A stretch of DNA of 64,000 bases from Acidimangrovimonas sediminis (GTDB lineage Bacteria; Pseudomonadota; Alphaproteobacteria; Rhodobacterales; Rhodobacteraceae). Under the pieces are notes generated by a model. It was not told the DNA's origin and made no database searches. It worked only from the letters and a program-made list of their open reading frames with translations. Of this stretch, positions 1 through 8,358 are shown piece after piece. Numbering within the stretch: the first letter of the stretch is position 1; the number at the start of each line of letters is the position of its first letter. The stretch spans positions 300,745-364,744 of the forward strand of contig NZ_PHSN01000006.1 in the NCBI RefSeq assembly GCF_002871005.1. The letters are read 5' to 3'. The position numbers and the translations under genes were made by a program.

Positions 1-1
1 C

Positions 2-1147
2 CGGCTTCTGGGGTTCGAGACGATCACCGCCTTCATGTACGAGGCGGGGTTCGTCGGACTCATGGTCTTCGGCTGGCACAAGATCGGCCGGCGCATGCAC
101 CTGTTCGCGACCTTCAACGTGGCGCTTGCCTCGTCGATCTCGGGGTTCTGGATCCTCGCGGCGAATTCCTGGATGCAGGACCCGGAGGGTGTGGCAGAGG
201 TCGGCGGCAACTTCTTCGCCACCGACTGGTTCAAGGTGATCTTCAACGACGACAGCCTGACCGCAGTTCCCCATATGCTGATCGCCGCGCTGGAACAGAG
301 CCTTGTCGTCGGCGTCGCGGTGGCCGCGTTCTTCGTCTACAAGAGCCGCCACACCGAGATGTTCACCAAGGCGCTGCGGGCGCTGATCCCCGCACTGGTG
401 ATCGTCGCGGCGTTCCAGATCTTCATGGGCGACAGCCTCGGCCAGACCGTGGCCCATGCGCAGCCGGCGGCGCTGGCAGCGATGGAAGGTCACTATCACA
501 CCCACAATCCGGACGGGTCGGTGAACACCGGCTGGCACATCGTCATGTGGCCGAACGCCAAGGGTGACGGCACTGCCTGGTCGATCACCATCCCGCATGT
601 CCTGAGCCTTCTGGAAACCCACAGCTGGAACGGCGCGGTGCCGGGCCTCGATTCGATCCCGCCGCAGGACCGGCCGCCGGTGCTTATCCCGTTCTATGCC
701 TTCCGCGTCATGGTCGCGGCCGGTGGTGCGATCTTCCTGCTGTCGCTCTGGGGTGCGTGGCTGTTGTTCCGTGGCAGGCTGAGCGTCGAGGCGGCCAGCC
801 GCAATCGCTGGTTCCTGATGGCCGCGATGGTGTCGCCGGTGCTGCCCTATATCGCGATCTGGACCGGCTGGTGGACGCGCGAGGTGGCGCGGCAACCCTG
901 GGTCGTCTACGGGCTGATGCGCACGTCGGAGGGGCGCAGCCCGCTTTCCGCAGGGGCCGAGATCGCCTGGTTCGTGGGCTTTGCCGCCTTCGGCCTGCTG
1001 GTGATGGTGTCGACCCTGTACTTCATCCTGAAGGTCGTGCGTCACGGCCCGGACATGACCACCCCGATCCCGCGTGAGGGCGAGGAGCGGCACGAACAGC
1101 TGGGCAGCCTGCCCGCGGTTCAGCAGCATGCCGTCCCCGGGGAATGA
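2..1147 (+). CDS. cydA: Cytochrome bd-type quinol oxidase subunit I (CydA/CioA), 5' end outside the window
   Basis: This is the C-terminal part of the haem-carrying subunit of the bd-type terminal oxidase, an inner-membrane enzyme that oxidises quinol and reduces O2. The reading frame is open from the left edge, where FETITAFMYEAG and GLMVFGW match the conserved CydA core, so the ATG at 35 is internal. Several hydrophobic segments follow, with HIVMWP and a DRPPVLIPFYAFRVM stretch. The region that would hold the Q-loop looks short, which suggests the cyanide-insensitive (CioA) subclass; that part is inference. The stop overlaps the ATG at 1144 in an ATGA arrangement, so cydA and cydB are co-transcribed. 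The 5' end, including the early haem ligands, cannot be judged. Confidence 0.93.
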   Translation, partial: RLLGFETITAFMYEAGFVGLMVFGWHKIGRRMHLFATFNVALASSISGFWILAANSWMQDPEGVAEVGGNFFATDWFKVIFNDDSLTAVPHMLIAALEQSLVVGVAVAAFFVYKSRHTEMFTKALRALIPALVIVAAFQIFMGDSLGQTVAHAQPAALAAMEGHYHTHNPDGSVNTGWHIVMWPNAKGDGTAWSITIPHVLSLLETHSWNGAVPGLDSIPPQDRPPVLIPFYAFRVMVAAGGAIFLLSLWGAWLLFRGRLSVEAASRNRWFLMAAMVSPVLPYIAIWTGWWTREVARQPWVVYGLMRTSEGRSPLSAGAEIAWFVGFAAFGLLVMVSTLYFILKVVRHGPDMTTPIPREGEERHEQLGSLPAVQQHAVPGE

Positions 1148-1158
1148 GGAACACCGAT

Positions 1159-2514
1159 ATGCAACCCAAGACCCATTCGCCCCGAACCCATTCGCCCCGC
1201 ACCCTGTTGAGGGCCTTTTGGGTCGGCCTCGCGCTGATGTTCGGCGCCATGACCATCGCCGCGCCCGCCACGGCGCAGACGGCGACAGCCCAGCAGCCGG
1301 GCCAGAGTGCTGTCGCAAGCGCCTCTGCAAATCCGGCCGAGGCGGCAGCGAAGGCGGCGGCGCGGAACCTTCCCATGTCGTTCACCACGCTCAAGGGGAT
1401 GTCGTCCCAGACGGACCCGGCGCTGAGCGCCGCGCAGAAGCACCAGTTGCTGAACCGCGCGATGGAAACCCACAACCTGCTGTCGCTGGCCTGGGCGCTG
1501 GCGCTGGCGCTGAGCGTGGGGATGTATCTGATCCTCGACGGGGCCGACCTTGGCGCCGGGGTGCTGTCGCTGTTCCACAATGACAACCAGACACGCGACG
1601 GGATCATGGCCGCGATGGCCGGCACCTGGGACGCCAACGAGACATGGCTGATCGTCGCGGGCGGGATCCTGTTCGGGGGCTTCCCGCTGGTCTATGGCTC
1701 CATCTTCCACTACCTCGCGCTGCCGCTCGCAATCCTGCTGCTCGCCATCCTGGTGCGGGCGATCTCGATCGAGTTTCACCACCATGCCGAACGGTCCAAG
1801 CGCTGGTGGGGCTTCGGTTTCGGCTTCGGTTCCCTGGTCACGGCCTTCGGGATCGGCCTTGCCGGGGGTGCGGTCCTGCAGGGCGTGCCGCTGACCAACG
1901 TTCACGTGACCTATGCGGGCGGCGGCATCCACCGGGTGTTCGAGGGCGGCCTCTTCGACTGCATAACGCCGTTCAGCCTGTGGTGTGGGGTGGCGGGGGT
2001 GATCGCCTCGGTGATGGCCGGCGCGCTCTACCTGCGGGCGCGGTTCACGCTTGACAGTCCGCAGCGGCATATCGTCAAGCCGTGGCTGAACGTCTCGATG
2101 GCGCTGCTGGTCGTGTCGGTCGTGATCTCGGGCATCTGGATGTTCAGCGCGTTCGACTGGGTCTCGGCCCGCTGGGCCGGGCCGTTCTGGTGGGCTTTCG
2201 CGCTGGCCGGGCTGTGGATCGTGTTCACGGTCTGGAAGATGTGGGAAGCGGCGCACCGCGACCGCGACCTCGAATCGATGCTCTGGTACGCGGTCGCGAC
2301 CGCCTCGGTGATGCTGACCGTCGGGCTGACGCTTTTCCCGTGGCTGGTGCCGGGGACGTGGACGATCTACGACGCGGCCGATCCGTCGCTGTCGCTGCTG
2401 AGTTTCACGCTGGCGATGGGCGGGTTCTTCCCGGTGATCCTGGTCTACAACTGGTACCAGATCTGGGTCTTCCGAGCCCGGATCTCGGCACTGGGAAGCT
2501 ACGGCGCACACTGA
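1159..2514 (+). CDS. cydB: Cytochrome bd-type quinol oxidase subunit II (CydB/CioB) with N-terminal extension
   Basis: This is the second membrane subunit of the bd oxidase. The family core begins near MYLILDGADLGAGVLS, followed by GTWDANETWLIVAGG and about eight further hydrophobic segments. I chose ATG 1159 because TGAGGA lies 8 bases upstream; ATG 1144 overlaps the cydA stop and is the alternative. Either start leaves about 100 residues before the usual CydB start. That segment has a basic start, a hydrophobic run (LLRAFWVGLALMFGAMTIAA), an ATA-Q signal-peptidase-like site and an Ala/Gln-rich linker. A start at ATG 1462 would give a canonical CydB, but no Shine-Dalgarno is visible there. 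No cydX-like small ORF follows. The core assignment is firm; the role of the extension is unknown. Confidence 0.93.
   Translation: MQPKTHSPRTHSPRTLLRAFWVGLALMFGAMTIAAPATAQTATAQQPGQSAVASASANPAEAAAKAAARNLPMSFTTLKGMSSQTDPALSAAQKHQLLNRAMETHNLLSLAWALALALSVGMYLILDGADLGAGVLSLFHNDNQTRDGIMAAMAGTWDANETWLIVAGGILFGGFPLVYGSIFHYLALPLAILLLAILVRAISIEFHHHAERSKRWWGFGFGFGSLVTAFGIGLAGGAVLQGVPLTNVHVTYAGGGIHRVFEGGLFDCITPFSLWCGVAGVIASVMAGALYLRARFTLDSPQRHIVKPWLNVSMALLVVSVVISGIWMFSAFDWVSARWAGPFWWAFALAGLWIVFTVWKMWEAAHRDRDLESMLWYAVATASVMLTVGLTLFPWLVPGTWTIYDAADPSLSLLSFTLAMGGFFPVILVYNWYQIWVFRARISALGSYGAH
1171..1200 (+). repeat. 15-bp tandem duplication in the cydB leader
   Basis: Two adjacent 15-base units, ACCCATTCGCCCCGA and ACCCATTCGCCCCGC, encode a duplicated T-H-S-P-R pentapeptide just after the chosen cydB start. 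The units differ only at the last base. It stays in frame and only lengthens the basic N-terminus. Confidence 0.85.
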
Positions 2515-2527
2515 GAAAGATCTTTTC

Positions 2528-2553
2528 GTAGGGTGCGTTCAACCGCACCCTAC
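2528..2553. terminator. Hairpin between convergent cydB and acyltransferase gene
   Basis: A perfect 10-bp stem (GTAGGGTGCG / CGCACCCTAC) with a 6-base loop lies between two convergent 3' ends. There is no T tract on either side, so it may act bidirectionally or protect RNA ends. Confidence 0.6.
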
Positions 2554-2571
2554 CGGGGGGCACCCGGCGGC

Positions 2572-3495
2572 TCAGTTCGACCCGAGGGCCAGCGTCTGTT
2601 CCCGCATCCAGGCCATGAAACCGCGCGGGTTAGACGACCATTCCTGAAGCGCCTCGGGCGCGATCGGGGCACCGATCACGGGGGCCTGCGGGCGGTTCAG
2701 CGCGTACTTGATCTCATGCAGCAACAGGCCCTGCCGCAGCGTGGGCGAAAGCTTGTTGGCGATCTGGTAGGCGCGAGAGTTCTGGCCGGGGAAGTAGATC
2801 GGCAGCACCGTGGCGCCCGAACGCAGCACCATCTTGGCGGTGAAGGGGTTCCAGTCGGCTTCGACCGCCGGGCCGAACCATGTTTCCGACGCCGCGACCT
2901 GGCCCGAGGGAAACAGGATCACCACGCCGTCGTTCTTGAGATGATCCATCGCATGACGGCGCATCTCCAGCCCCTTGCGCTGGGCGTCTTCCTCGTGCGG
3001 GAAGGGCACGGGGACCATGTGATAGGCGATTTCCTCGATCCCGGTCAGCAGCGACCGCGTCAGGATCTTGAAATCCTGACGGACCCGGCCGACGAGGCAG
3101 CCCATCACCAGACCGTCGACAAGGCCGTGAGGGTGGTTGGCGACCACCACCACCGGGCCCGTCTTCGGGATCCGGGCGATCTGCTCCGCCGGGGTCTGCA
3201 GGTCGATCCCCATGACGTCGAGCGTGCGGTCCCAGAATTCCTGACCGCGGGCGGGCCCGCGGGATTCGAACTGGCGGATCAGGTGCAGAAGGCGCAGCTT
3301 GCCCGTCGCCAGCTCGATCGCGCGGATCGAGGTGGATTTCCAGGGGTTGGTGAAGGTCCCGGCATAGGAAAGCCGCCGCTTGTCATACGGCGTATAGTCG
3401 GGATCACCGATGTACTTGTGATGCTCTTGGCTCTGGTCCGCCACAGATGAACCGTCCCACGGGGCCTGCTCGATCCCCGGATCGATCCGCCCCAT
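2572..3495 (-). CDS. Lysophospholipid acyltransferase family protein (PlsC-like)
   Basis: This 307-residue protein resembles the hemolysin/ornithine-lipid-type branch of acyl-glycerophosphate acyltransferases, which acylate lysolipids at the membrane. The catalytic block is VVVVANHPHGLVDG, a variant of the NHxxxxD motif. A second block, VILFPSGQVAAS, matches the family FPEG-type substrate-binding motif with Ser replacing Glu. It starts at the base next to the HPr stop and is the last gene of the chvI-chvG-hprK-rapZ-PTS operon, so it is probably co-transcribed with regulators of envelope and carbon metabolism. The substrate cannot be inferred. Confidence 0.75.
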   Translation of the reverse strand: MGRIDPGIEQAPWDGSSVADQSQEHHKYIGDPDYTPYDKRRLSYAGTFTNPWKSTSIRAIELATGKLRLLHLIRQFESRGPARGQEFWDRTLDVMGIDLQTPAEQIARIPKTGPVVVVANHPHGLVDGLVMGCLVGRVRQDFKILTRSLLTGIEEIAYHMVPVPFPHEEDAQRKGLEMRRHAMDHLKNDGVVILFPSGQVAASETWFGPAVEADWNPFTAKMVLRSGATVLPIYFPGQNSRAYQIANKLSPTLRQGLLLHEIKYALNRPQAPVIGAPIAPEALQEWSSNPRGFMAWMREQTLALGSN

Positions 3496-3765
3496 CTAGA
3501 AGTCTTCCCCGAACCGGTCGGCCACCAGCGCCTCGAGCGCCACGGCCAGCTTGTCTGCCTCCGGGCCACTGGTCCGGACCTCAATAGTGCTTCCGCGCGA
3601 CGCTGCCAACATCAAAAGCCCCATGATCGAATCGCCGGACACATCCATGCCGTCCTTGCTGACCTCGGCCGAGGCGTCATGGGCCTCGACCACCTCGACG
3701 AACTTGGCCGATGCGCGGGCATGAAGTCCCTTTTCGTTCACGATCTTCAGAACGCATTCCGTCAT
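3496..3765 (-). CDS. ptsH: HPr phosphocarrier protein
   Basis: This 89-residue HPr carries both regulatory sites: His15 in GLHARAS, which accepts phosphate from enzyme I, and Ser46 in GDSIMGLL, the target of HPr kinase. Length and motifs are canonical. It overlaps the EIIA gene upstream by 4 bases and abuts the acyltransferase downstream. With HprK, an EIIA and no sugar permease nearby, it belongs to the incomplete, regulatory PTS of alphaproteobacteria, which senses metabolic state rather than importing sugar. Enzyme I is not in the window. Confidence 0.96.
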   Translation of the reverse strand: MTECVLKIVNEKGLHARASAKFVEVVEAHDASAEVSKDGMDVSGDSIMGLLMLAASRGSTIEVRTSGPEADKLAVALEALVADRFGEDF

Positions 3766-4166
3766 GGGTTCTCCGTTCCCCCGCCCACATCCATGGAATC
3801 GATATACTTGCGCCCGGCCTCCATCGCAGCCTGAACTGCCTCGGGCACGCTCAGCCGGCGCGATTTCGCCAGCTTGACCAGCATCGGAAGGTTGGCGCCG
3901 TACAGGATGCGGCGGTTGCGGGGCATGCAGGCCGGAAGCGAAAGGTTCGAGGGCGAAGAACCGAACATGTCCGTCACCACCACCACGCCGGAGCCGTCGT
4001 CGACCTCATCCGCAGCGCGGCGGATCTCGGCCTGCTTGGCGTCGCGGTCGTGGTCGTTCTCGATTGTGATCGCGCGGATCCCGGTCTGGGCGCCGACCAC
4101 ATGTTCGACCGCGGCGAGATATTCCCGCGCGAGGCCGCCATGTGCAACGATCACGATGCCGATCAC
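3762..4166 (-). CDS. PTS EIIA component, mannose family
   Basis: This is a 134-residue cytoplasmic phosphoacceptor of the mannose-type EIIA fold. His9 in [10 protein letters not shown] is the expected phosphorylation site, and [14 protein letters not shown] is the second conserved block. It overlaps rapZ upstream and ptsH downstream by 4 bases each, so translation is coupled. No EIIB, EIIC or EIID gene is present, so a regulatory output is likelier than transport. The C-terminal tail of about 20 residues is Gly/Glu-rich and not obviously conserved. Confidence 0.93.
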   Translation of the reverse strand: MIGIVIVAHGGLAREYLAAVEHVVGAQTGIRAITIENDHDRDAKQAEIRRAADEVDDGSGVVVVTDMFGSSPSNLSLPACMPRNRRILYGANLPMLVKLAKSRRLSVPEAVQAAMEAGRKYIDSMDVGGGTENP

Positions 4167-5077
4167 GGCCGTCCCTCCGGGGCCGCGTTCGCCGCCCGCC
4201 GTTCAAGTTCCCTGTGCCGTTTTGACACCGCCCAGCCCTGCTGCGCAAGCGCATGCGCCAGTTTCTCGGCCATTGCAACCGATCGGTGTTGCCCGCCGGT
4301 ACACCCGAAGCCGATCGCGAGGTGGGGTTTGCCCTCTTCCAGCTGTGCGGGCATCGCGATCGCCAGCAGCTCGACGATCTTGTCGAAGAAGGCGGCGGCG
4401 TTCGGATCGGCCCAGATATAGGCGGCGACCGCCGGGTCGCGTCCGTCCTGCGCGCGCAGCGCCGGATCCCAGTGCGGATTGCGCAGGAAGCGCACGTCGA
4501 AGATCATGTCCACCCCGCGCGGAACCCCGCGACGGTAGGAAAAGGAATGCACCGACACTGCCATGCGCGGCCCGCCATCCGCCGGGGCGAACCAGCGTTC
4601 CAGTTCGGCGCGCAGGTCGTGCGGGGTCAGGTCCGACGTGTCGATCAGCACGTCGGCCCGGGCACGGATCGGTGTCAACAGGTCGGCCTCGCGCAGCACG
4701 CCCTGCGCCGGGTCGCCATCGGGGGCAAGCGGATGACGGCGGCGGGTCTGGGCGTAGCGGCGGATCAGCTCGTCCTCGGTACAGTCGAGGAACAGAAGCT
4801 CCAGCGCGACGTCGGGGCGGCGGGTGAGGGTGTCGATCAGATCGATCGTGGCGGAGGCGCTGAAATCGCGGTTGCGCACGTCGATGCCAAGGGCCAGCGG
4901 GCGGGCCAGCGGCGGGCCGTCGAGCAGCCGGGGGACCAGGCTGAGCGGCAGGTTGTCGATCGCCTCGGCGCCAAGATCCTCAAGCGCGGCAATCGCGGTG
5001 GAGCGCCCGGCGCCCGAAGGCCCGGTGACCAGCACCAGCCGATGTCCGGCCTCGCCCGTGCTCATTTCGTGCCTCAT
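4163..5077 (-). CDS. rapZ: RapZ-type RNase adapter / nucleotide-binding protein
   Basis: This 304-residue protein has a P-loop (GPSGAGRS, residues 19-26) and the conserved C-terminal RapZ region with [11 protein letters not shown]. In enteric bacteria RapZ binds small RNAs and steers glmS control; in alphaproteobacteria the gene usually sits with hprK and PTS genes, as here. The reading frame is open upstream to 5590, but ATG 5077 overlaps the hprK stop and begins the conserved sequence, so the longer version is rejected. An internal ATG at 5065 is a lesser alternative. RNA binding is inferred from family membership only. Confidence 0.94.
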   Translation of the reverse strand: MRHEMSTGEAGHRLVLVTGPSGAGRSTAIAALEDLGAEAIDNLPLSLVPRLLDGPPLARPLALGIDVRNRDFSASATIDLIDTLTRRPDVALELLFLDCTEDELIRRYAQTRRRHPLAPDGDPAQGVLREADLLTPIRARADVLIDTSDLTPHDLRAELERWFAPADGGPRMAVSVHSFSYRRGVPRGVDMIFDVRFLRNPHWDPALRAQDGRDPAVAAYIWADPNAAAFFDKIVELLAIAMPAQLEEGKPHLAIGFGCTGGQHRSVAMAEKLAHALAQQGWAVSKRHRELERRAANAAPEGRP

Positions 5078-5541
5078 GCGATCCGACCTGCCCGAAGATA
5101 TTGCACCAGTGCGGCAGGGAAATGGCCAGTCGCGGGGCCGTGACAAAGCGGCACAGCGCACCCCTGCGCGGTGAAGACGCGCTCGGGCGGGAGGCGGCTG
5201 GTCTCGGTCGCGCCGAGGTCGACGGCAAGGGCGATCTCGGCCTCGTCCAGCGCGTCGGCGGCCAGGATGCCGATGCCGCGGGCCTCGATCCGGCCGAAGA
5301 TGGCCGCGGGGGCGCGCGCGATCAGCCGCCCGCCGCGCGGCATCAGGCTGGTGCGGTCGTCGGCCACCAGCCGCGCGCCAAGCGCCATCAGTTGCAGCGC
5401 CAGCGCCGACTTGCCGGCCCCCGAGGGCCCGAGAATGAGAACGCCGCGCCCTTCGAGCGCGACGCAGGAAGCGTGGATCATGGTTTCGGCGTCCGGAGGC
5501 GGAGAGGCCTTTCGCGGGGCGTCGGGGGCGGCCGGCGTCAC
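5074..5541 (-). CDS. hprK: HPr kinase/phosphorylase, short alphaproteobacterial form
   Basis: This 155-residue protein corresponds to the C-terminal catalytic half of HprK. Walker A is GPSGAGKS at residues 38-45, and [12 protein letters not shown] follows near residue 115. Firmicute HprK is about 310 residues; alphaproteobacterial forms lack the N-terminal domain, so this is not a truncation. It would phosphorylate HPr on Ser46, which the HPr encoded downstream retains. It overlaps the chvG stop by 4 bases and the rapZ start by 4 bases, linking the ChvGI two-component system to PTS control in one transcript. Confidence 0.94.
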   Translation of the reverse strand: MTPAAPDAPRKASPPPDAETMIHASCVALEGRGVLILGPSGAGKSALALQLMALGARLVADDRTSLMPRGGRLIARAPAAIFGRIEARGIGILAADALDEAEIALAVDLGATETSRLPPERVFTAQGCAVPLCHGPATGHFPAALVQYLRAGRIA

Positions 5542-7295
5542 ACCGGCAGACCCACGACGAAGCGGGCGCCAAGCGGCTCCGAGGTGGCATCGGCGTCGGT
5601 CGGGCGGATGTTCTCGGCCCAGATCACGCCGCCATGCGCCTCGACGATCTGCTTGGAAATCGACAGGCCAAGGCCCGAATGGTCGCCGAACTGCCCCGGC
5701 GGACGTTCCGAGTAGAACCGCTTGAAGATCTTGCCGAGTGCCTGATCCGGGATGCCCGGGCCGGTATCCTCGACCACCACGAGAACGCGGTTCTCGCGCT
5801 GGCGGGCCCAGACCCGCACCGCGTCGCCATCTTCGCAGAAGGACACGGCGTTGGTGATCAGGTTGACGAAGACCTGCGCCAGCCGCGCCTCGAGCCCGTG
5901 CACCAGGATCGGCTGCGAGGGCAGGTCGGTGATGAAATCCACCCCCTTCTGCGCCGCTTCCTTGCCCAGGTAGTCGCCGAGGTTGCCCAGCATCTTCAGC
6001 AGGTTGAACTGTTCTTCCTCTTCCTTCACCAGTTCGCTGTCGAGGCGCGAGGCGTTCGAGATCTCGCTGACCAGGCGGTCGAGGCGGCGCACGTCATGCT
6101 CGATCACGCCCAGAAGCTTCTCGCGCTGGTCGTCGCGTTTGGCCAGCCGCATCGAGGCCACGGCGGATCGAAGCGAGGCAAGCGGGTTCTTGATCTCGTG
6201 CGCCACGTCGGCGGCGAACTGTTCGTTCGCCTCGATCCGGTCGTAAAGCGCGGCCACCATGCCACGCAGGGCGATCGACAGGCGCCCGATCTCGTCCGGG
6301 CGGGCGGCGAGGTCTGGGATGCGCACGCGCGCGGGGCTCATCTTGCGGGCCTGCCGGTCGCGGCCCAGTTCGGCTGCGGCGGCGAGGTCGGACAGCGGGT
6401 TGGCGATGGTCGAGGCCAGCACCAGCGACAGCCCGACCGACACGAGGATGGCGATGACGAACATCTGCAGCACCTGCTCGCGCTCGTAGCGGACGAGCTG
6501 GTCGATCTCGCCGGCGGCGGAGGTCGCGGCGACGACGCCCACCACCTTGCCGGCCCGCACGATCGGGGTGGCGACGGCAAAGATCGTGGCGCCCTTCGAA
6601 TTGGTGCCGGTGTTGACCTGGGTGGTGCCCTTCGCGGCGGCGGCCACCAGCGCGCGGGCCTGGTCGGCGGCGTTGTAGCCGGGCTCCGTTCCGCGGTCGG
6701 GCGTCAGGACGCCCGAGATCCCGTCCCAGATCCAGTTCAGGAAGCTGGTGATCACGGTGTTGCGTTCCCCCTTGCCGGCAACGCCGGTCAGGGGGGCGGC
6801 CTTGGCCTGCCCGACCGCCTGGCTGAGCTGCATGCCGTCCGCATCGTAGAGGAACAGCTCAACCCCGTGGGCGAGGCTGCCGGCCGCCAGTCTGGCCGTC
6901 GCGGCAACGGCGGGGCCCGCGTCCGGCGCGGCCATGCCGCCGGCAGGAAGGTTGTTTTCGACCATCGAGGCGATCAACCCGGCCTGCGCGACCAGCGCAT
7001 TCTCGCGCTGCTGCACCAGGCTGTCACGGAAGGGATTGAGGTAGAGCACCCCCGCCACCAGCAGGATCAGCGCCATCAGGTTGAAGGTGATGATCTTGCG
7101 CGCCAGCGGTGAGCGGTTGAGCGACACGAGACGCGACCGCTTGTGGCGTGCGCGCGCCTCGGGGTCGGCGTCCGACGCGACCCAGTCTTCGCCCAGCAGG
7201 ACGTCGCCGCTGCTGCCGGCGGCTTTTGCCCCCGGCTTCGCGGATGACTTCGGGGCGGCTGAATCTTGTGAATCGAAGCGCGAGGCGAGGGTCAT
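5538..7295 (-). CDS. chvG: ChvG/ExoS-type sensor histidine kinase
   Basis: This is a 585-residue inner-membrane kinase. A long polar N-terminus (about 1-65) precedes TM1 (about 68-87); a periplasmic sensor follows to about 275; TM2 lies at about 277-297, then HAMP. The phospho-accepting His366 is in [11 protein letters not shown], and the ATPase domain carries the N box ([10 protein letters not shown]) and VEDTGPGIP. It is the cognate partner of the response regulator encoded just upstream (10-base gap). In related bacteria ChvGI/ExoS responds to acid or envelope stress and controls exopolysaccharide and metabolism. The N-terminal 65 residues are rich in Ser, Ala and Asp and look disordered. 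Confidence 0.93.
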   Translation of the reverse strand: MTLASRFDSQDSAAPKSSAKPGAKAAGSSGDVLLGEDWVASDADPEARARHKRSRLVSLNRSPLARKIITFNLMALILLVAGVLYLNPFRDSLVQQRENALVAQAGLIASMVENNLPAGGMAAPDAGPAVAATARLAAGSLAHGVELFLYDADGMQLSQAVGQAKAAPLTGVAGKGERNTVITSFLNWIWDGISGVLTPDRGTEPGYNAADQARALVAAAAKGTTQVNTGTNSKGATIFAVATPIVRAGKVVGVVAATSAAGEIDQLVRYEREQVLQMFVIAILVSVGLSLVLASTIANPLSDLAAAAELGRDRQARKMSPARVRIPDLAARPDEIGRLSIALRGMVAALYDRIEANEQFAADVAHEIKNPLASLRSAVASMRLAKRDDQREKLLGVIEHDVRRLDRLVSEISNASRLDSELVKEEEEQFNLLKMLGNLGDYLGKEAAQKGVDFITDLPSQPILVHGLEARLAQVFVNLITNAVSFCEDGDAVRVWARQRENRVLVVVEDTGPGIPDQALGKIFKRFYSERPPGQFGDHSGLGLSISKQIVEAHGGVIWAENIRPTDADATSEPLGARFVVGLPV

Positions 7296-7305
7296 GACGA
7301 CACTG

Positions 7306-8007
7306 TCATTCTTCGTTGTAGCGGTAGCCGATGCCGTAGAGTGTTTCGATCGCCGAGAAGTCGGCGTCTACCGTGCGCATCTTCTTGCGCAGCCGCTTGA
7401 TGTGGCTGTCGATGGTGCGGTCGTCGACATAGACCTGGTCATCATAGGCGATGTCCATCAGCTGGTCGCGGCTTTTGACGAAGCCGGGGCGCTGTGCCAG
7501 GGCCTGAAGCAGCAGGAATTCGGTCACGGTCAGCGACACGTCCTTGCCCTTCCAGCTGACCGCGTGGCGCAGCGGGTCCATCGTCAGGCTGCCGCGCTCC
7601 ATCACCTTGGTTTCCTCGGTGACCGCGACCTCGCCGGATCCCAACGCCTCCTGCCGGCGCAGCAGTGCGCGGATACGTTCGACCAGCAGGCGCTGGCTGA
7701 ACGGTTTCTTGACATAATCGTCCGCCCCCATCCGCAGACCGAGAACCTCGTCGATCTCGTCGTCCTTGGAGGTCAGGAAGATGACCGGCATCGTGGTGCG
7801 CTGGCGCAGCCGCTGCAGCAGGTCCATGCCGTCCATGCGCGGCATCTTGATGTCCAGAACGGCCATGTCGGGCAGCCGCTTGTTAAAGGCATCGAGGGCC
7901 GACTGGCCATCGTTGTAGGTTTCGACTTCGAACCCCTCGGCCTCGAGGGTCATCGAAACCGACGTCAGGATATTCCTGTCGTCATCCACGAGCGCAATAC
8001 GCGACAT
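7306..8007 (-). CDS. chvI: ChvI-type response regulator, OmpR/PhoB family
   Basis: This is a 233-residue regulator with a receiver domain (acidic pocket D8-D10, phospho-acceptor D52 in [19 protein letters not shown] switch region) and a C-terminal winged helix with [15 protein letters not shown] as the recognition segment. I chose ATG 8007, which begins [10 protein letters not shown] and has GAGGAA about 9 bases upstream; an in-frame ATG at 8073 would add 22 non-conserved residues. It heads the long minus-strand operon ending at 2572 and is divergent from pckA, an arrangement kept in many alphaproteobacteria and consistent with ChvI control of pckA. Confidence 0.95.
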   Translation of the reverse strand: MSRIALVDDDRNILTSVSMTLEAEGFEVETYNDGQSALDAFNKRLPDMAVLDIKMPRMDGMDLLQRLRQRTTMPVIFLTSKDDEIDEVLGLRMGADDYVKKPFSQRLLVERIRALLRRQEALGSGEVAVTEETKVMERGSLTMDPLRHAVSWKGKDVSLTVTEFLLLQALAQRPGFVKSRDQLMDIAYDDQVYVDDRTIDSHIKRLRKKMRTVDADFSAIETLYGIGYRYNEE

Positions 8008-8358
8008 GTAACCATTTCCTCGTTCTGCTCTGATTTGCCTGCTTTTTGCCACATTGTCCGGACTATCCGCCACGGAATCAACTGCAAACTGCGAATCACC
8101 TGCCCGATGCGCCTTCAGAAGAGGCGAAATTTCCGAAGCATTGACTAATTTGCCTCACCTTTCCGGGATGGTTGCGCTATCGTTCGCTTGGTTGCGCTAA
8201 CGGTGGCAAAGCGTCCTGTTCCAACTTTGTAACCGCATGTTAATAGGCCTTGTCGGCCCGGAGGAGGACCGGCCGGCACGTTCCGCAGCCCTAGCCGGAA
8301 CAGGGCCGTCACGGATTGCATTTGGAATGCCACCACGGCTGGCATCAGGAGCCTACAG
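8008..8358. promoter_or_regulatory. Divergent regulatory region, chvI operon / pckA
   Basis: This 351-base gene-free region must hold promoters for both the chvI operon and pckA. It contains two direct repeats (8169-8199), a TTGACT at 8141-8146, and a TTAATA at 8240-8245 that could serve as the pckA -10. No good -35 precedes TTAATA at 17 bases, which suits an activator-dependent promoter. AGGAG at 8347-8351 is the pckA ribosome binding site. Confidence 0.55.
8169..8199. promoter_or_regulatory. Two 11-bp direct repeats with 20-bp period, candidate ChvI site
   Basis: TGGTTGCGCTA occurs identically at 8169-8179 and 8189-8199, start to start 20 bases, close to two helical turns. OmpR-family regulators such as ChvI commonly bind direct repeats on one DNA face, and the site lies between chvI and pckA. 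Binding by ChvI is inferred. Confidence 0.45.

Noticed and set aside
1120..2511. 463-codon open frame on the minus strand opposite cydB
   Set aside because: It mirrors cydB, has Arg/Gln/His-rich composition typical of antisense frames at high GC, and shows no family motif.
5078..5590. Upstream extension of the rapZ frame to 5590
   Set aside because: It overlaps the whole of hprK and is Arg/Ala-rich without conserved sequence; the ATGA overlap at 5077 marks the real start.
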